Assembly: GCF_018223745.1 (NCBI RefSeq)
Contig: NZ_CP073653.1
Span: forward strand, 4,700,001-4,764,000
Direction of reading: 5' to 3'
Length of the DNA: 64,000 nucleotides
DNA from: Clostridium beijerinckii
GTDB taxonomy: Bacteria; Bacillota; Clostridia; Clostridiales; Clostridiaceae
Part shown: positions 53,650 through 63,407 of the stretch, in pieces
Position numbering within the stretch: position 1 is the first letter of the stretch
How the letters are laid out: the number at the start of each line of letters is the position of its first letter
Made by a program: the position numbers and the translations under genes
The notes under the pieces: model-generated
The model's input: only the letters and a program-made list of their open reading frames with translations
Databases searched by the model: none
What the model was told of the DNA's origin: nothing

Positions 53650-53986
53650 TTCAACTAAGACCTGAACTTATGCATATAACTCGCCGAAATGAATAACATA
53701 CTTTTGTTCCAGTTTCTAGGTAATTATGATGGGTGATTCTAAGGCCATAAAGTTGCACCCAAAGTGCTAGCCTCAAAGAACAAGCGCTCACAGAGAAAGT
53801 TCGAAGAACGGAATATAAAATGCCCACAGGGAAAGTTCTGCTTACCAAATGTAAAATTTGGAGCATCACTTTTCGATTCTCACTTTTTGAACTAGCACAT
53901 TTGGAACAACTTATAGCCAAAGAATCACATCCATCAAAATTACCAATGAAACATTCCACAAAAGTATATTACTCATTTCTAGTTGA
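53650..53986 (+). repeat. Family B long hairpin element, copy B3
   Basis: The longest copy. Same stems as B2, plus an extra loop segment with CTTACCAAATGTAAAATTTGG (trimmed: CCAAATGTAAAATTTGG, about 53845-53861), another small hairpin. Left flank shares CTGAACTTATGCATATAACT with B4. Confidence 0.85.
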
Positions 53987-54075
53987 GATATATTTCATAG
54001 TATAAATCTAACTTATAATTGACTTATCTATATAGATAACACAAGTATGGATTAGACTTATACATATAGCCAACC

Positions 54076-54260
54076 GAAAGTAAAGACATTGTTGCTTCGC
54101 AGGACTATAAAAATTTCGCTGAAAGTGCTAAATTGCAGGTTGTCGCCACTCGTGCTTGCTCCCACTTTCAGTGTGACAAGCACAAGTGGAACAACCTACA
54201 ATAAAGCACTTTTAACATCTCATTTTTAAATGCCTGCTGCGCAAAAATGTTTCTACTTTC
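54076..54260 (-). repeat. Family A long hairpin element, copy A3
   Basis: Outer arms GAAAGTA / TACTTTC; upper stem TTGTAGGTTGTTCCACT with AGTGGCGACAACCTGCAA; read on the minus strand, the apex is GCTTGTCACACTG...GGGAGCAAGC. Confidence 0.8.
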
Positions 54261-54387
54261 TAGTATAGAATATATTTCAAAGTATAAATCAAACGCTAAT
54301 TTTCAAATGTTTTCTCCATATTATGACCCTTGTGGTTACAAATATATTTATGATTTCTAGTAAAGATATGAGCTTAATAACTTAAAC

Positions 54388-54452
54388 ATATATGTTGTAA
54401 AAATGTTACAGGAATTTCAGCTACAATTGTGCATTGTAAATTGAAACATATA
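54388..54452 (+). repeat. Family C element, copy C4 (shortened)
   Basis: AACATATATGTTGTAAAAAT, then GTGCATTGTAAATTGAAACATATA. Lacks the middle of C1; ends 10 bases before the IS982 element. Confidence 0.7.
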
Positions 54453-54456
54453 TATC

Positions 54457-55555
54457 TATTTAACGTGAGTTCGAAAAGCTAGAATATTTTATGGGTAAAT
54501 ATGGTTATGAAAAAAAGCAAAAAAGTATCCTTGTAATCTTGTGGCTCGATATTCCAATTATTCCATAGTTAGATATTTGTCCAACTTAAGAGAAGGTTTC
54601 TTAGGAAGAAAACTATACGAAATCAATCCTGAAACTATATTAACCGCAAAATTAGTAAAACTTCTATGTCGATTATGCTCTATCTGACATATATTTTTTA
54701 GTTGGTCATTTATTGTTTCAATGATAGCTCTTTTCCTAAGAAGAATTTTATCCTCCATTAACATTAATTTATTTTTCATGTTTTTCTTTATCTTTGTTAT
54801 AAGTTGAATACCTTTGGAATACAAAATATCGGAGATCTTTTTAGATAAATAACCTTTGTCACCAAAAAGTTTTCCAAATAAATCTTTTGCTAATATTTCT
54901 ATAGTCTTAATTTCTCTATCATCTACATTTCCCGGAGTTAGATAAAAAGAGAGAATATCCCCTTTATCGTTAACAACAAGATGAAGCTTAAAACCATAAA
55001 ACCAGCCTGTTGAACTTTTACCACGTTCTGCAATTCCTTTAAAAACCTTATGAGAGTGTATTCTTCTATTATGGCATACATTCAAAGTTGTAGAATCGAT
55101 AAAAGAAATTCCTGTGCACTTGCCAGTTCTAAATTTCATCATGTATAATAGTAATGCAACTAATGATTGTTGCATTAATTCAACAAACCTATTGTAGCTC
55201 ACAAGCTTAGGAAAATACGGTTTGAGAACAGTAGACACATGCTCAATATAGTATGATTTAAAAGTTCTGTAATTTGACAAATGAAAGTAGATAGTTATTG
55301 TCATAACTTCGCTTAATGATAAAGTTTTACTTTTAATCATTGCAAATTTGCGGTCGCTATTTTCCGTTAGGAAATGACTTTTACAGTAATTTTCAAATCC
55401 AATACAAAAATTGTCTACATCATAAAATATTTCTACTAATAAGTTTTGCATAAAATCCCATCCTTTGTTTTATTTATTTGGTCGCACTTATATAATAAAA
55501 CATTTTGATGGGATTTTTTATCCCTTAAATTTTTCCATCGAACTCACGTTATTTA
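54457..55555 (-). mobile_element. IS982-family insertion sequence with target duplication
   Basis: Element 54463-55549 (1,087 bp) has terminal inverted repeats ACGTGAGTTCGA at both ends and is flanked by 6-bp direct repeats TATTTA (54457-54462 and 55550-55555). It contains one intact transposase gene. The right end supplies the last base of the neighbouring gene's stop codon. Confidence 0.93.
54558..55451 (-). CDS. IS982-family transposase
   Basis: 297 residues, full length. DDE transposase core: FIDSTTLNVCHNRRIHSHKV (first Asp), GFKLHLVVNDKGDILSFYL and LFGDKGYLSKKI (second Asp), KRAIIETINDQLKNICQIEH (Glu). The gene is intact, so the element may be active. Confidence 0.94.
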   Translation of the reverse strand: MQNLLVEIFYDVDNFCIGFENYCKSHFLTENSDRKFAMIKSKTLSLSEVMTITIYFHLSNYRTFKSYYIEHVSTVLKPYFPKLVSYNRFVELMQQSLVALLLYMMKFRTGKCTGISFIDSTTLNVCHNRRIHSHKVFKGIAERGKSSTGWFYGFKLHLVVNDKGDILSFYLTPGNVDDREIKTIEILAKDLFGKLFGDKGYLSKKISDILYSKGIQLITKIKKNMKNKLMLMEDKILLRKRAIIETINDQLKNICQIEHNRHRSFTNFAVNIVSGLISYSFLPKKPSLKLDKYLTME

Positions 55556-57027
55556 TTAATTTTTGGTTTTATCTTAACTTGATGCTTTTGTAATTTTATA
55601 GATATAAAGTATATTAAGATTAAATCAAAACTCATATTATACATGAAAACATGTTTAGCTAAGTCTGCATCTCCTGCCCCTATAACAGATATTATAATTT
55701 GAGATATTCCAACTAAAAATATATAAAAATATGCCTCTTCTTTGAAAATCATAGTATCACAGTTGATTTTTCTCGCCTTTATGTATCTAACAGCTGAAGA
55801 ATAAAAATACCCTATTATCACAATAATTGATAGTACAATATTTCCTGTAAATACTTTTTCTTTTACTGTGCTATATAATGCAAAAAAATATGATTTAGCC
55901 CCAAATTCTTTGTTTTCAGATTTCTCGTAATTCCCCATTGCATTAGGTCTTATGGAATATCCATTATCAAAAGCTATTTTTAACATTTTAAAAAATGCCC
56001 TTGGATTTGTAATATAATAAGAGATTATTTTTGTTGTAGTAAATTTTTTATAATAATCCTCTATAAGCTGTTTATCATATAAATTAACTAAAGTCACATC
56101 ATCATAGAAAGTTGTATCTTTTAATAAGGAATACTGCTCATTTAAGTTAAAAAATTTCATAACTTCATCAGGGTCTTCTTCATATAATAAAATCCCTCTA
56201 TTCATTGCATGATATCCATTAATATATTGAAAATCCCCAGTTATTTGCTTATAGAACAATATTGAACTTATCACAAATCCAATAGCTAAAACCATAGATA
56301 GCCCCTTAAATAATTTTTCCTTATTTTTAAATCCTATTCTAAGACATAATACTGCAATTAAAATACCAACTGGAGAAAGCTGCTGTTTTGAACCTAAAAA
56401 TATAAAAGATGAGATTCCAAACAGCAATACATTTAGCTTGCTTAACTTATTGAATTCTGCCATATTTAATAAAATTCCTATGCTGAGCAGAAAGAAACTT
56501 ATATTAATAGCTTCCCCATAAAAGGAATTATAATAAGCTAAATATGTTGTGTCACAAAATATAAAAATGGTTACTAACGTTATTATTAATTTATGTTTTT
56601 CTTCAGTAACTTGATTTATTAATACCTTTACAATTAAATAAATTCCAATTGCCTCTACAAATAAAAACATCCATGACATGAATCTTATATCTAAAATGAA
56701 ATTTTTATTAATCATCTGGCTTATGTAAACTGCTATCTTAATAAAAATCCCCTGAGTTGATATAAAGTTTTTTTCTATATCATTATTGTATTTATAAATT
56801 CCATAATGCCTATAAAAATATCCATTATATAAATCACTATCATTGGGATTTAATTCATATACACCATTTGAACTTATCACTCTATAGAAATCCCCATTAT
56901 CAGCCATGCCAATAATAGGTTTAATAAATAAAGTAAATATGCCTATTATTATTACTAGGAAAAAAGCTGCTAATGGATAATTGATATTTTTAAAAATACT
57001 GTTTTTTCTATTCAAAATATTTTTCAT
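55549..57027 (-). CDS. Multi-spanning membrane protein, WsfD/GT-C-like
   Basis: 492 residues with about 10-11 transmembrane helices. After the first helix comes GMADNGDFYRV (~38-48), an acidic first-loop motif resembling the catalytic loop of GT-C glycosyltransferases and WsfD-type hexose transferases. A polar loop lies at ~265-345. It may add sugars to a surface glycan and could work with the nearby EPS operon. Its stop codon TAA was created by the IS982 insertion; before insertion it would have been TAG at the same codon. ATG follows GAAGGAGAAAG. Confidence 0.75.
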   Translation of the reverse strand: MKNILNRKNSIFKNINYPLAAFFLVIIIGIFTLFIKPIIGMADNGDFYRVISSNGVYELNPNDSDLYNGYFYRHYGIYKYNNDIEKNFISTQGIFIKIAVYISQMINKNFILDIRFMSWMFLFVEAIGIYLIVKVLINQVTEEKHKLIITLVTIFIFCDTTYLAYYNSFYGEAINISFFLLSIGILLNMAEFNKLSKLNVLLFGISSFIFLGSKQQLSPVGILIAVLCLRIGFKNKEKLFKGLSMVLAIGFVISSILFYKQITGDFQYINGYHAMNRGILLYEEDPDEVMKFFNLNEQYSLLKDTTFYDDVTLVNLYDKQLIEDYYKKFTTTKIISYYITNPRAFFKMLKIAFDNGYSIRPNAMGNYEKSENKEFGAKSYFFALYSTVKEKVFTGNIVLSIIVIIGYFYSSAVRYIKARKINCDTMIFKEEAYFYIFLVGISQIIISVIGAGDADLAKHVFMYNMSFDLILIYFISIKLQKHQVKIKPKINK

Positions 57028-57220
57028 CTTTCTCCTTCATAAATAATAATTTGATTTTCCTTTACTTATAGGATGTGAAACAAGTTATAAATTATTCTTT
57101 AAAATGTAATCTATATGTACATATCTTCCATGGTAGAATCATCACCTTTATTAGTTCTTAAATATATGTTATCATTCTATATGTATATATTTTAAATTCG
57201 AAGCATTGGAAGGAGATTTT

Positions 57221-57994
57221 ATGATTAAATTAGTTGTAACAGATATGGATGGAACTTTACTAGACGAGAATGGTCACTTACCAGATGGATTTACTGATAT
57301 CTTGGACCGTTTAAGAGCAAAAAACATAAAACTTGTTGCTGCTAGCGGAAGACCTTATTATACGCTACAAACTAACTTTGGCCCTGTAGGAAGATATTTA
57401 TCTTTTATTTGTGAAAATGGAGCTTTAGTTGTTGATAATAATGAGATAATTTATAAAAGTGTTTTAGCTAAAGATATGGTTCAAAATGTAATCAGTGAAG
57501 CTAAAAAAGTCAAAGCAAATGCATTAGTAGTATGCTCTCCAAATTGTGCATATATTGAAAATTATTCTGAAGAATATTTGACTGAAATAAAGAAATATTA
57601 TACAACATTAGAAATTGTAGATGATTTAAGTAAAATTGATGATGATATAATTAAAATTAGTATTTGTAATTTGGAAGGCACTAATAATATAACTGACAGT
57701 GAATTAACCAATGATCTTAATATAGTTTCAACTGCAGCAATCTGGACTGACATTTCAAATAAAGGCGTTAACAAAGGCGTTGCTTTAAAGAGTCTTATGG
57801 ATACTGATAATATATCAAAAGAAGAAACTATGGTATTCGGAGATTATTACAATGATATAGAAATGCTTGCTGAAGCTGAGTATAGCTTTGTCATGGAAAA
57901 TGCTCCAGAAGACATGAAGCAATATGGTAAATACATAGCTGCAAGTAATGTAGAACATGGCGTTTTAAGAGCAATTCTTGAATATGCTCTTTAA
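57221..57994 (+). CDS. HAD-superfamily Cof-type phosphatase
   Basis: About 257 residues. HAD motif I DMDGTLLDENG (~8-18), motif II AASGRPY (~41-47), C2B cap (~85-190), motif III/IV region NKGVALKSLM then VFGDYYNDIEMLAEA (~200-222). Dephosphorylates small phosphorylated sugars or cofactors in the cytosol. ATG at 57221 follows GGAAGGAGATTTT; an earlier in-frame start overlaps the ribosome site. Confidence 0.94.
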   Translation: MIKLVVTDMDGTLLDENGHLPDGFTDILDRLRAKNIKLVAASGRPYYTLQTNFGPVGRYLSFICENGALVVDNNEIIYKSVLAKDMVQNVISEAKKVKANALVVCSPNCAYIENYSEEYLTEIKKYYTTLEIVDDLSKIDDDIIKISICNLEGTNNITDSELTNDLNIVSTAAIWTDISNKGVNKGVALKSLMDTDNISKEETMVFGDYYNDIEMLAEAEYSFVMENAPEDMKQYGKYIAASNVEHGVLRAILEYAL

Positions 57995-58024
57995 GCACAA
58001 TCGTAAGGCATTAGTATTGTGCAG

Positions 58025-58104
58025 AACTTAAAGTGAAGCGATAAACACCCGAAATAGAATACATATATGTATTCTATTTCTTTGTTTGGCTATCACTTTA
58101 AGTT
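58025..58104. terminator. Nested palindrome with perfect 30-bp core
   Basis: Outer AACTTAAAGTGA / TCACTTTAAGTT (58025-58036, 58093-58104) encloses a perfect 30-bp palindrome at 58051-58080 (arm GAAATAGAATACATA), followed by TTTGTTT. It probably terminates the phosphatase transcript. Confidence 0.6.
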
Positions 58105-58127
58105 ATTTCACATATACCTTTGATTAT

Positions 58128-58414
58128 TTCGCGCCTAGATAACGAGTGTAAAGTTAAACACTATCTTATATATTGTAGTATATGCCAGAAAGGAAGGTCA
58201 TGCTTTTGTGGAAGTGTTGCATTGAATATTTAACCGCAGACATTTCCTTAGTAGAAGTTGTATTATTTTTGCTTGTCACGAGCTTGTCTCGGGAGCATGC
58301 AAAAATAGGACAACTTCTGCTATTGGAAATTCACGGTTAAATATTCTGGCAACCGGAACAAATGCATGACCTTCCTTTCGTTGTTTATATACCTAACTAT
58401 AGCATCTAGCGCGA
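58128..58414 (+). repeat. Family A long hairpin element, copy A4 (extended)
   Basis: Outer arms TTCGCGCCTAGAT / ATCTAGCGCGAA; second stem GAAAGGAAGGTCATGC with GCATGACCTTCCTTTC; third AATATTTAACCG / CGGTTAAATATT; fourth AGAAGTTGT / ACAACTTCT; apex GCTTGTCACGAG...GGGAGCATGC. Closely related to A6. Confidence 0.88.
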
Positions 58415-58420
58415 ACTTCA

Positions 58421-59467
58421 TTATAGCAAACTCATTTGCTGTACTTCTGTTTCTTTGAATGAAGATATGCTGACTCCAATAAGCCTTACTTCTTCTTTTA
58501 ATTCCTCACTATCTAATAGTTCTTCTGCAACTTTATATATTTCAATCTGAGTACCAATATAATAATTTAATGTTTTACTTCTTGTATGATTTTCAAAATC
58601 CTTAGTTTTAAATTTAAGTGTTACAGTTTTTCCACTAACATTTTTTCTATTTAAAATCTCTTCAATTTCAAAAGAAAATTCTTTAATGTATTCTCTCAAT
58701 TCTTCTTTATTTTTAGTATCGAATTTTAAAGTCCTTTCTTTTCCTATAGATTTCCTTTCACGAATTAACTCAACTTTTCTACCATCAATTCCTCTTATTC
58801 TATCGTATATCTCAATACCATTCTTGCCTAGATACTCTATATAAAATTCTTTAGGCATCTTATATAATTCTTCAATATAATATATCCCCATATTATTTAG
58901 CTTTGCTACTGATACTTTACCTAAACCATGAACCTTAGATATAGGAAGAGGAAATAATATATCAGGAATCATTTCCTTTCTTATTTCTTTAATTCCATTT
59001 GGTTTATTCCATTCTGAAGCAAGCTTTGCTAAGAATTTATTATAAGATATACCAATAGATAAAGTTAAACCAACTTCCTTAAATACTCTATTTTTAATAT
59101 ACCTTGCTGCTTCGATTCCATCTTTTATTTTTCCTTGAGACAAATCTAAGAAACCTTCATCAATGGATACAGGTTCGACTAGTGGAGTAACTTCATTAAA
59201 TATTTCAAATATCTCCTGAGATACTTTAGCATACTTTCCATATCTCCCAGATACAAAGATTCCATTTGGACATTTCTCTCTAGCCATGAACATCGGCATA
59301 GCTGAATGAACGCCGTATTTTCTTGCTTCATAAGAGCAAGTTGATACTACTCCCCTTTCACTTATCCCGCCTACTATAACGGGCTTACCTTTAATATCTG
59401 GATTGTCTCTTTGCTCAACAGATGCAAAAAAAGCATCCATATCTACGTGCAATATTACATTATCCAT
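58421..59467 (-). CDS. dinB: DNA polymerase IV (Y family)
   Basis: 348 residues, normal length. Translesion polymerase. Palm motifs LHVDMDAFFASVEQRD (residues 6-21) and EPVSIDEGFLDLS (~98-110, with the catalytic D-E); HhH region VHGLGKVSVAKLNNMG; little-finger domain; C-terminal beta-clamp motif QMSLL at the very end. ATG follows GAGGTGATTTTATAAAA-like spacing. Single gene. Confidence 0.96.
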   Translation of the reverse strand: MDNVILHVDMDAFFASVEQRDNPDIKGKPVIVGGISERGVVSTCSYEARKYGVHSAMPMFMAREKCPNGIFVSGRYGKYAKVSQEIFEIFNEVTPLVEPVSIDEGFLDLSQGKIKDGIEAARYIKNRVFKEVGLTLSIGISYNKFLAKLASEWNKPNGIKEIRKEMIPDILFPLPISKVHGLGKVSVAKLNNMGIYYIEELYKMPKEFYIEYLGKNGIEIYDRIRGIDGRKVELIRERKSIGKERTLKFDTKNKEELREYIKEFSFEIEEILNRKNVSGKTVTLKFKTKDFENHTRSKTLNYYIGTQIEIYKVAEELLDSEELKEEVRLIGVSISSFKETEVQQMSLL

Positions 59468-59568
59468 TTTTATAAAATCACCTCTTTATGATTAACTAAT
59501 TTTCAATATTTAATTGATCATGCATATAGATATCCAAATTTGAAACTAGATTTATGTGGTAACTTACC

Positions 59569-59752
59569 GAAATCATAAATATTTTGTTCCGAAAAGCTAT
59601 GAAAATATCGCTGAAGGTTCTAAGCAGCAGGTTATATCCAATTTAGCATGCTCCAACTTTCAGTTTGACAAGCTAAATTGGAACAACCTAAAGCTAAGAA
59701 CCTTTAACAGCTCATTTTCAAATGTTTTCTTCACAAATATATTTATGATTTC
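59569..59752 (-). repeat. Family A long hairpin element, copy A5
   Basis: Near-identical inverted copy of A1; similarity extends outward to about 59525-59768. In the upper stem it reads CCAATTTAGC / GCTAAATTGG where A1 reads CCATTTTAGC / GCTAAAGTGG, so pairing is kept (A-T versus T-G). Confidence 0.88.
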
Positions 59753-59837
59753 TAGTAACGATATGAGCTTAAAATTCTAGCAATTTTGTAAATCTGTTCA
59801 TCTAATAAGTCGAATTCTTAAATTGGATACCTATATA

Positions 59838-59918
59838 GATAACCCGACTGAGACCTGAACTTATACATATAACTCGCCGAAATGAATAACATACTTTTGT
59901 TCCAGTTGGGATAATATT
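59838..59918 (+). repeat. Family B remnant, copy B4, palindrome core missing
   Basis: Left end matches B3 (CTGAACTTATACATATAACT, then GAATAACATACTTTTGTTCC), then jumps at CCAGTT straight to the right flank GGGATAATATTTCATGG. The whole hairpin is absent, as if excised. Confidence 0.75.
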
Positions 59919-60091
59919 TCATGGTATTAAATCTAGTTTATCTATAAACAAATTGCACTCGTTTTCTTTATATAGCTTATAAAAAAATCTGTATATTATT
60001 ATACAAAATAATCTATAAGTATTTTAACATACAAATCATCAGTTAATGAAACAATAATATATGGTATAAATCTTACGTTTATATTAATTGC

Positions 60092-60206
60092 TATACATAT
60101 ATATTGCAAAAATAATACTTCATCATAATTCTAGAAATGTTACAAGAATTTTAGCTGTAATTGTGAATTGTGAAATGTGCATTGTGAATTGCAACATATA
60201 CATATT
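60092..60206 (+). repeat. Family C MITE-like element, copy C3
   Basis: Over 90% identical to C1: CATATATATTGCAAAAATAA at the left; heptads AATTGTG-AATTGTG-AAATGTG-CATTGTG-AATTGCA and TTGCAACATATA at the right. Confidence 0.85.
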
Positions 60207-60305
60207 AAAAAGTTACCTAATTTTATTTGACATATGGTATAATAATAAAGTATTTTAAGTATAATAGCGTTATTAGCGATATTTTTATGTAAAGGAGTAA
60301 TTATT

Positions 60306-60737
60306 ATGGGTCTTAAAGAAAAAATAGGTAGTAAATTCAGTAACTATTTCCAAAATGCTTATATGGAAAAGTATGGTGACAGAATTACAAGCATATCTGG
60401 AACTGTTTTATCTGTAAAGCTTATTGAAAAAAGTTATGTTATCTTCAATAGATTAATGGTTGAAATGGTTATAAAGCCTGAAGTTGGGAAAAAAGTTGTT
60501 AAGTGTTGGTATAAAAAGAATAGATGGTTTAAGAAACCTGAATTTATTGCTGTAAAGCAGGGTAACAAAGTTATTGTTATGGGTGTTACAGGTGATAAGG
60601 ATAGTAAGAAGGAAAATTCTCAAGAAGTTCAAATATTTAACCTATTAAATCTTACAACTAAGAAAGACTTAGTACCAATAGATCATAGCCAAATAAAAAA
60701 ATCACGTCAACAAGCAAACAATATGATGAGAAGATAA
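60306..60737 (+). CDS. Unknown small basic protein
   Basis: 143 residues, not recognised. A central strand-rich part (SISGTVLSVKLIEKSYVIFN, then VVKCWYKKNRWFKKPEFIAV, near 75-95) suggests a small beta-barrel; the ends are basic. ATG follows AAAGGAGTAATT. No membrane span. It shares a bidirectional terminator with the convergent ATPase gene. Confidence 0.75.
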   Translation: MGLKEKIGSKFSNYFQNAYMEKYGDRITSISGTVLSVKLIEKSYVIFNRLMVEMVIKPEVGKKVVKCWYKKNRWFKKPEFIAVKQGNKVIVMGVTGDKDSKKENSQEVQIFNLLNLTTKKDLVPIDHSQIKKSRQQANNMMRR

Positions 60738-60759
60738 AAAAAGGGCTAAGCCCTTTTTT
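60736..60759. terminator. Bidirectional terminator
   Basis: AAAAAAGGGCTAAGCCCTTTTTTT, with a short GGGC/GCCC stem and symmetric A/T runs between convergent genes. Confidence 0.85.
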
Positions 60760-63344
60760 TATTTTGTCTTTATTAATAAATATACACTGTTAATAAATGC
60801 TATTATCCCTGAAAAGAATAAGACTATAAGCCATTGATTAAGAGATAATGCTACTGTATGAAATACATTTTGTAAAAATGGTACATATAAAACTGAGCAC
60901 ATTAGTGATATAGATATTAAAACAGCTCCAACTAAATAAGGATTTGTAAATAATTTAATTTGGAATATGGAGTATCTTTCTGATCTACATTCAAATACGT
61001 GTATCAATTGAGATAAAACTAATGTACATAATGCTAAAGTTCGGCATGTTTCTAAATTCATTTTATAATATCTTCCTACCATAAATGATAGCAACGTACA
61101 CAATCCTATTAATGTTCCTCTTATTACTATTTTTTCAACTAATCCTCTTGCAAATATACTTTCCTTTTTTTCTCTTGGAGATTGTCTCATTATATCTTGC
61201 TCTGGCGGATCAACTCCAAGTGCTATAGCTGGAAGACCATCTGTAGCTAGATTTACAAGTAATATTTGTATTGGGCTTAATGGATTAGGTAGATAGAATA
61301 AAGTTGCCAAAAACATTGTTAACACTTCTCCAAGGTTACAAGATAGTAAGTATCTTATAAATTTTCTTATGTTATCATATATTATTCTTCCTTCTTCTAC
61401 AGCTGCAACTATAGTTGAGAAATTATCATCCATAAGAATCATAGATGATGCTTCCTTCGTTACATCTGTACCCGAAATTCCCATTGCAACTCCTATATCT
61501 GATTCCTTAATAGCAGGTGCATCATTTACACCATCGCCTGTCATTGCAACGATATTTCCTTTTTTCTTAAAAGCCCTTACAATTCTTAACTTATGGTTAG
61601 GTGAAACCCGCGCAAAAACTCTTACTTTTTTTATTCTTCCCTCTAATTCTAAATCACTTATAGCCTCAATTTCATCACCTGTCATTACCTGATCTGCTGT
61701 ATTACATATATTCAAAGATTTTGCTATTGCAAGTGCAGTATTCTGATGATCTCCTGTTATCATTATAGGTTTTATTCCTGCAAGTTTGCATTTTAAAACT
61801 GCATCTCTAGCTTCTTCTCTTGGTGGATCAATACTTCCTGCTATACCTATAAAAATTAAATTCTGCTCTAACTTATCACTTTTTGTTAGATTATCTTCCT
61901 TATATGCTGCTGCTATACATCTAAGTGCTCTAGATGACATTGCTGTAATAAAATCACTAACTTGCTTTTTCTTTTGATATGTGAATGGTTTTATTTTGTT
62001 ATTCTCTAGTATAAATTCACATCTATCTATTACTCTTTCAGGAGCTCCCTTAACGTAACATGTTTCATTTGCTCCCTCCTTAGCGCCTTCCTTGATTATA
62101 ACCGACATCATCTTTCTATTTGAATCAAATGGTATATCATATATCCTATTTGCATCATTTATAAAATCTTCTAAATCATTAACATCATTGAAAAACATAT
62201 TTATTAGTGCAGTTTCTGTTGGATCACCATGAAGTGCTTCACTCATTTTTTTCTTTGTAAAATCATAATTACAGTCATTACAATATACAAGAGCTTTCAT
62301 GAACTTTGTATAATTACTTAGCTTTTCTTTTTCAAGTTCATGAATTCTGCCATTTAAATATACCTCTTTTACAGTCATCTTATTTTGAGTTAATGTTCCT
62401 GTCTTATCAGAACATATTACAGATGTACATCCAAGTGTCTCTACAGCTGGAAGTTTTCTTACGAGTGCATTTTTCTTAAGCATTCTAGACACACCTAGAG
62501 CCAGTGAAACAGTAACAATAGCAGCTAAACCTTCTGGAATTGCAGCAACTGCTAAGCTAACGCCAAGTAAGAACATCTCTGTTATATCATTTCCTCTAAT
62601 TATTCCCATTGCAGTAACAATTGCACATATCACAAGGCAAATTACAACTAGTACTTTCCCTAGAGAGTCTAATCTTTTATTTAAAGGGGATTTTTCTTCT
62701 TCAATATTTTGAATTAGGTCTGCAATCTTCCCCATTTCGGTGTTCATTCCTATACAATCAACTTTAAATAATCCTTTTCCTTTTACTACAGTAGTTCCCA
62801 TAAATCCTTCGTTATTCTTCTTTGTCTTTTTACCATCAGCTTTATATGGATTGGCTTCTTTGTTTACACCAACTGACTCACCTGTTAATAGTGATTCATC
62901 AACGACTACTGATGAACTTTCTATAAAGAATCCGTCAGCAGGTATCCTATCTCCAGCCTCCAAAATAACAATATCCCCTATTGTTAAGTAGATAGAATTT
63001 ATAATCTGTATACTTGAATCCCTCAAAACTTTACATGTAGGTGCCGCTAATTCTTTCAACGCTTCTAAAGATTTCTCTGTTTTAAATTCTTGGACAAATC
63101 CTAGTATTGCATTAATAACTATTATTATAAGTATTGTAATGGCATCTGCCTTATCTCCAATTATCCCGGAAATTATAGTAGATGCAATTAACACCCAAAC
63201 AATGAAGTCATTAAATTGAGATAGAAATATTTTGAATGCTGATGCTTTATTATGGTGCTTCAATTCATTAAGTCCAAAGTTCTTAATCCTCTTTTCCGCT
63301 TCCTTAGTGCTAAGACCAGATGTCAACTCTTTTTCCTGTACCAC
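60759..63344 (-). CDS. P-type calcium-transporting ATPase (P2A, PacL type)
   Basis: 861 residues, full length. Pumps Ca2+ out of the cell using ATP. Actuator TGES (154-157), TM4 ion site AAIPEGLAAIVTV (267-279), phosphorylation DKTGT (D313), nucleotide-binding KGAPERV and DPPREEARDAV, hinge TGDGVNDAPAIKESDIG, TM6 NLATDGLPAIALG. About ten membrane helices. The E-G-L and N-x2-T-D residues match SERCA-type calcium site II. Single gene; ATG follows TAGGAGGAAAAG. Confidence 0.93.
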   Translation of the reverse strand: MVQEKELTSGLSTKEAEKRIKNFGLNELKHHNKASAFKIFLSQFNDFIVWVLIASTIISGIIGDKADAITILIIIVINAILGFVQEFKTEKSLEALKELAAPTCKVLRDSSIQIINSIYLTIGDIVILEAGDRIPADGFFIESSSVVVDESLLTGESVGVNKEANPYKADGKKTKKNNEGFMGTTVVKGKGLFKVDCIGMNTEMGKIADLIQNIEEEKSPLNKRLDSLGKVLVVICLVICAIVTAMGIIRGNDITEMFLLGVSLAVAAIPEGLAAIVTVSLALGVSRMLKKNALVRKLPAVETLGCTSVICSDKTGTLTQNKMTVKEVYLNGRIHELEKEKLSNYTKFMKALVYCNDCNYDFTKKKMSEALHGDPTETALINMFFNDVNDLEDFINDANRIYDIPFDSNRKMMSVIIKEGAKEGANETCYVKGAPERVIDRCEFILENNKIKPFTYQKKKQVSDFITAMSSRALRCIAAAYKEDNLTKSDKLEQNLIFIGIAGSIDPPREEARDAVLKCKLAGIKPIMITGDHQNTALAIAKSLNICNTADQVMTGDEIEAISDLELEGRIKKVRVFARVSPNHKLRIVRAFKKKGNIVAMTGDGVNDAPAIKESDIGVAMGISGTDVTKEASSMILMDDNFSTIVAAVEEGRIIYDNIRKFIRYLLSCNLGEVLTMFLATLFYLPNPLSPIQILLVNLATDGLPAIALGVDPPEQDIMRQSPREKKESIFARGLVEKIVIRGTLIGLCTLLSFMVGRYYKMNLETCRTLALCTLVLSQLIHVFECRSERYSIFQIKLFTNPYLVGAVLISISLMCSVLYVPFLQNVFHTVALSLNQWLIVLFFSGIIAFINSVYLLIKTK

Positions 63345-63407
63345 AACTTTTCCTCCTAAATATAGAACTTTATATAATATATATATTTTCCATTACAAAA
63401 GTTATGC

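Larger units (their letters stand above)
53570..54462. other. Intergenic region with B3, A3 and C4 elements
   Basis: 893 bases between the EPS operon and the IS982 element, occupied by B3 (53650-53986), A3 (54076-54260) and C4 (54388-54452). Open frames here are inside the palindromes. No gene seen. Confidence 0.6.
57995..58420. other. Intergenic region with terminator palindrome and A4
   Basis: 426 bases between convergent genes, made of the 80-base nested hairpin (58025-58104) and family A copy A4 (58128-58414). No gene seen. Confidence 0.6.
59468..60305. other. Intergenic region with A5, B4 and C3 elements
   Basis: 838 bases, holding A5 (59569-59752), B4 (59838-59918) and C3 (60092-60206) in that order. 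No gene seen; open frames are inside A5. Confidence 0.6.

Noticed and set aside
59556-59780. Open frame across family A copy A5
   Set aside because: Covered entirely by the hairpin element; A1, the near-identical copy, does not preserve it.
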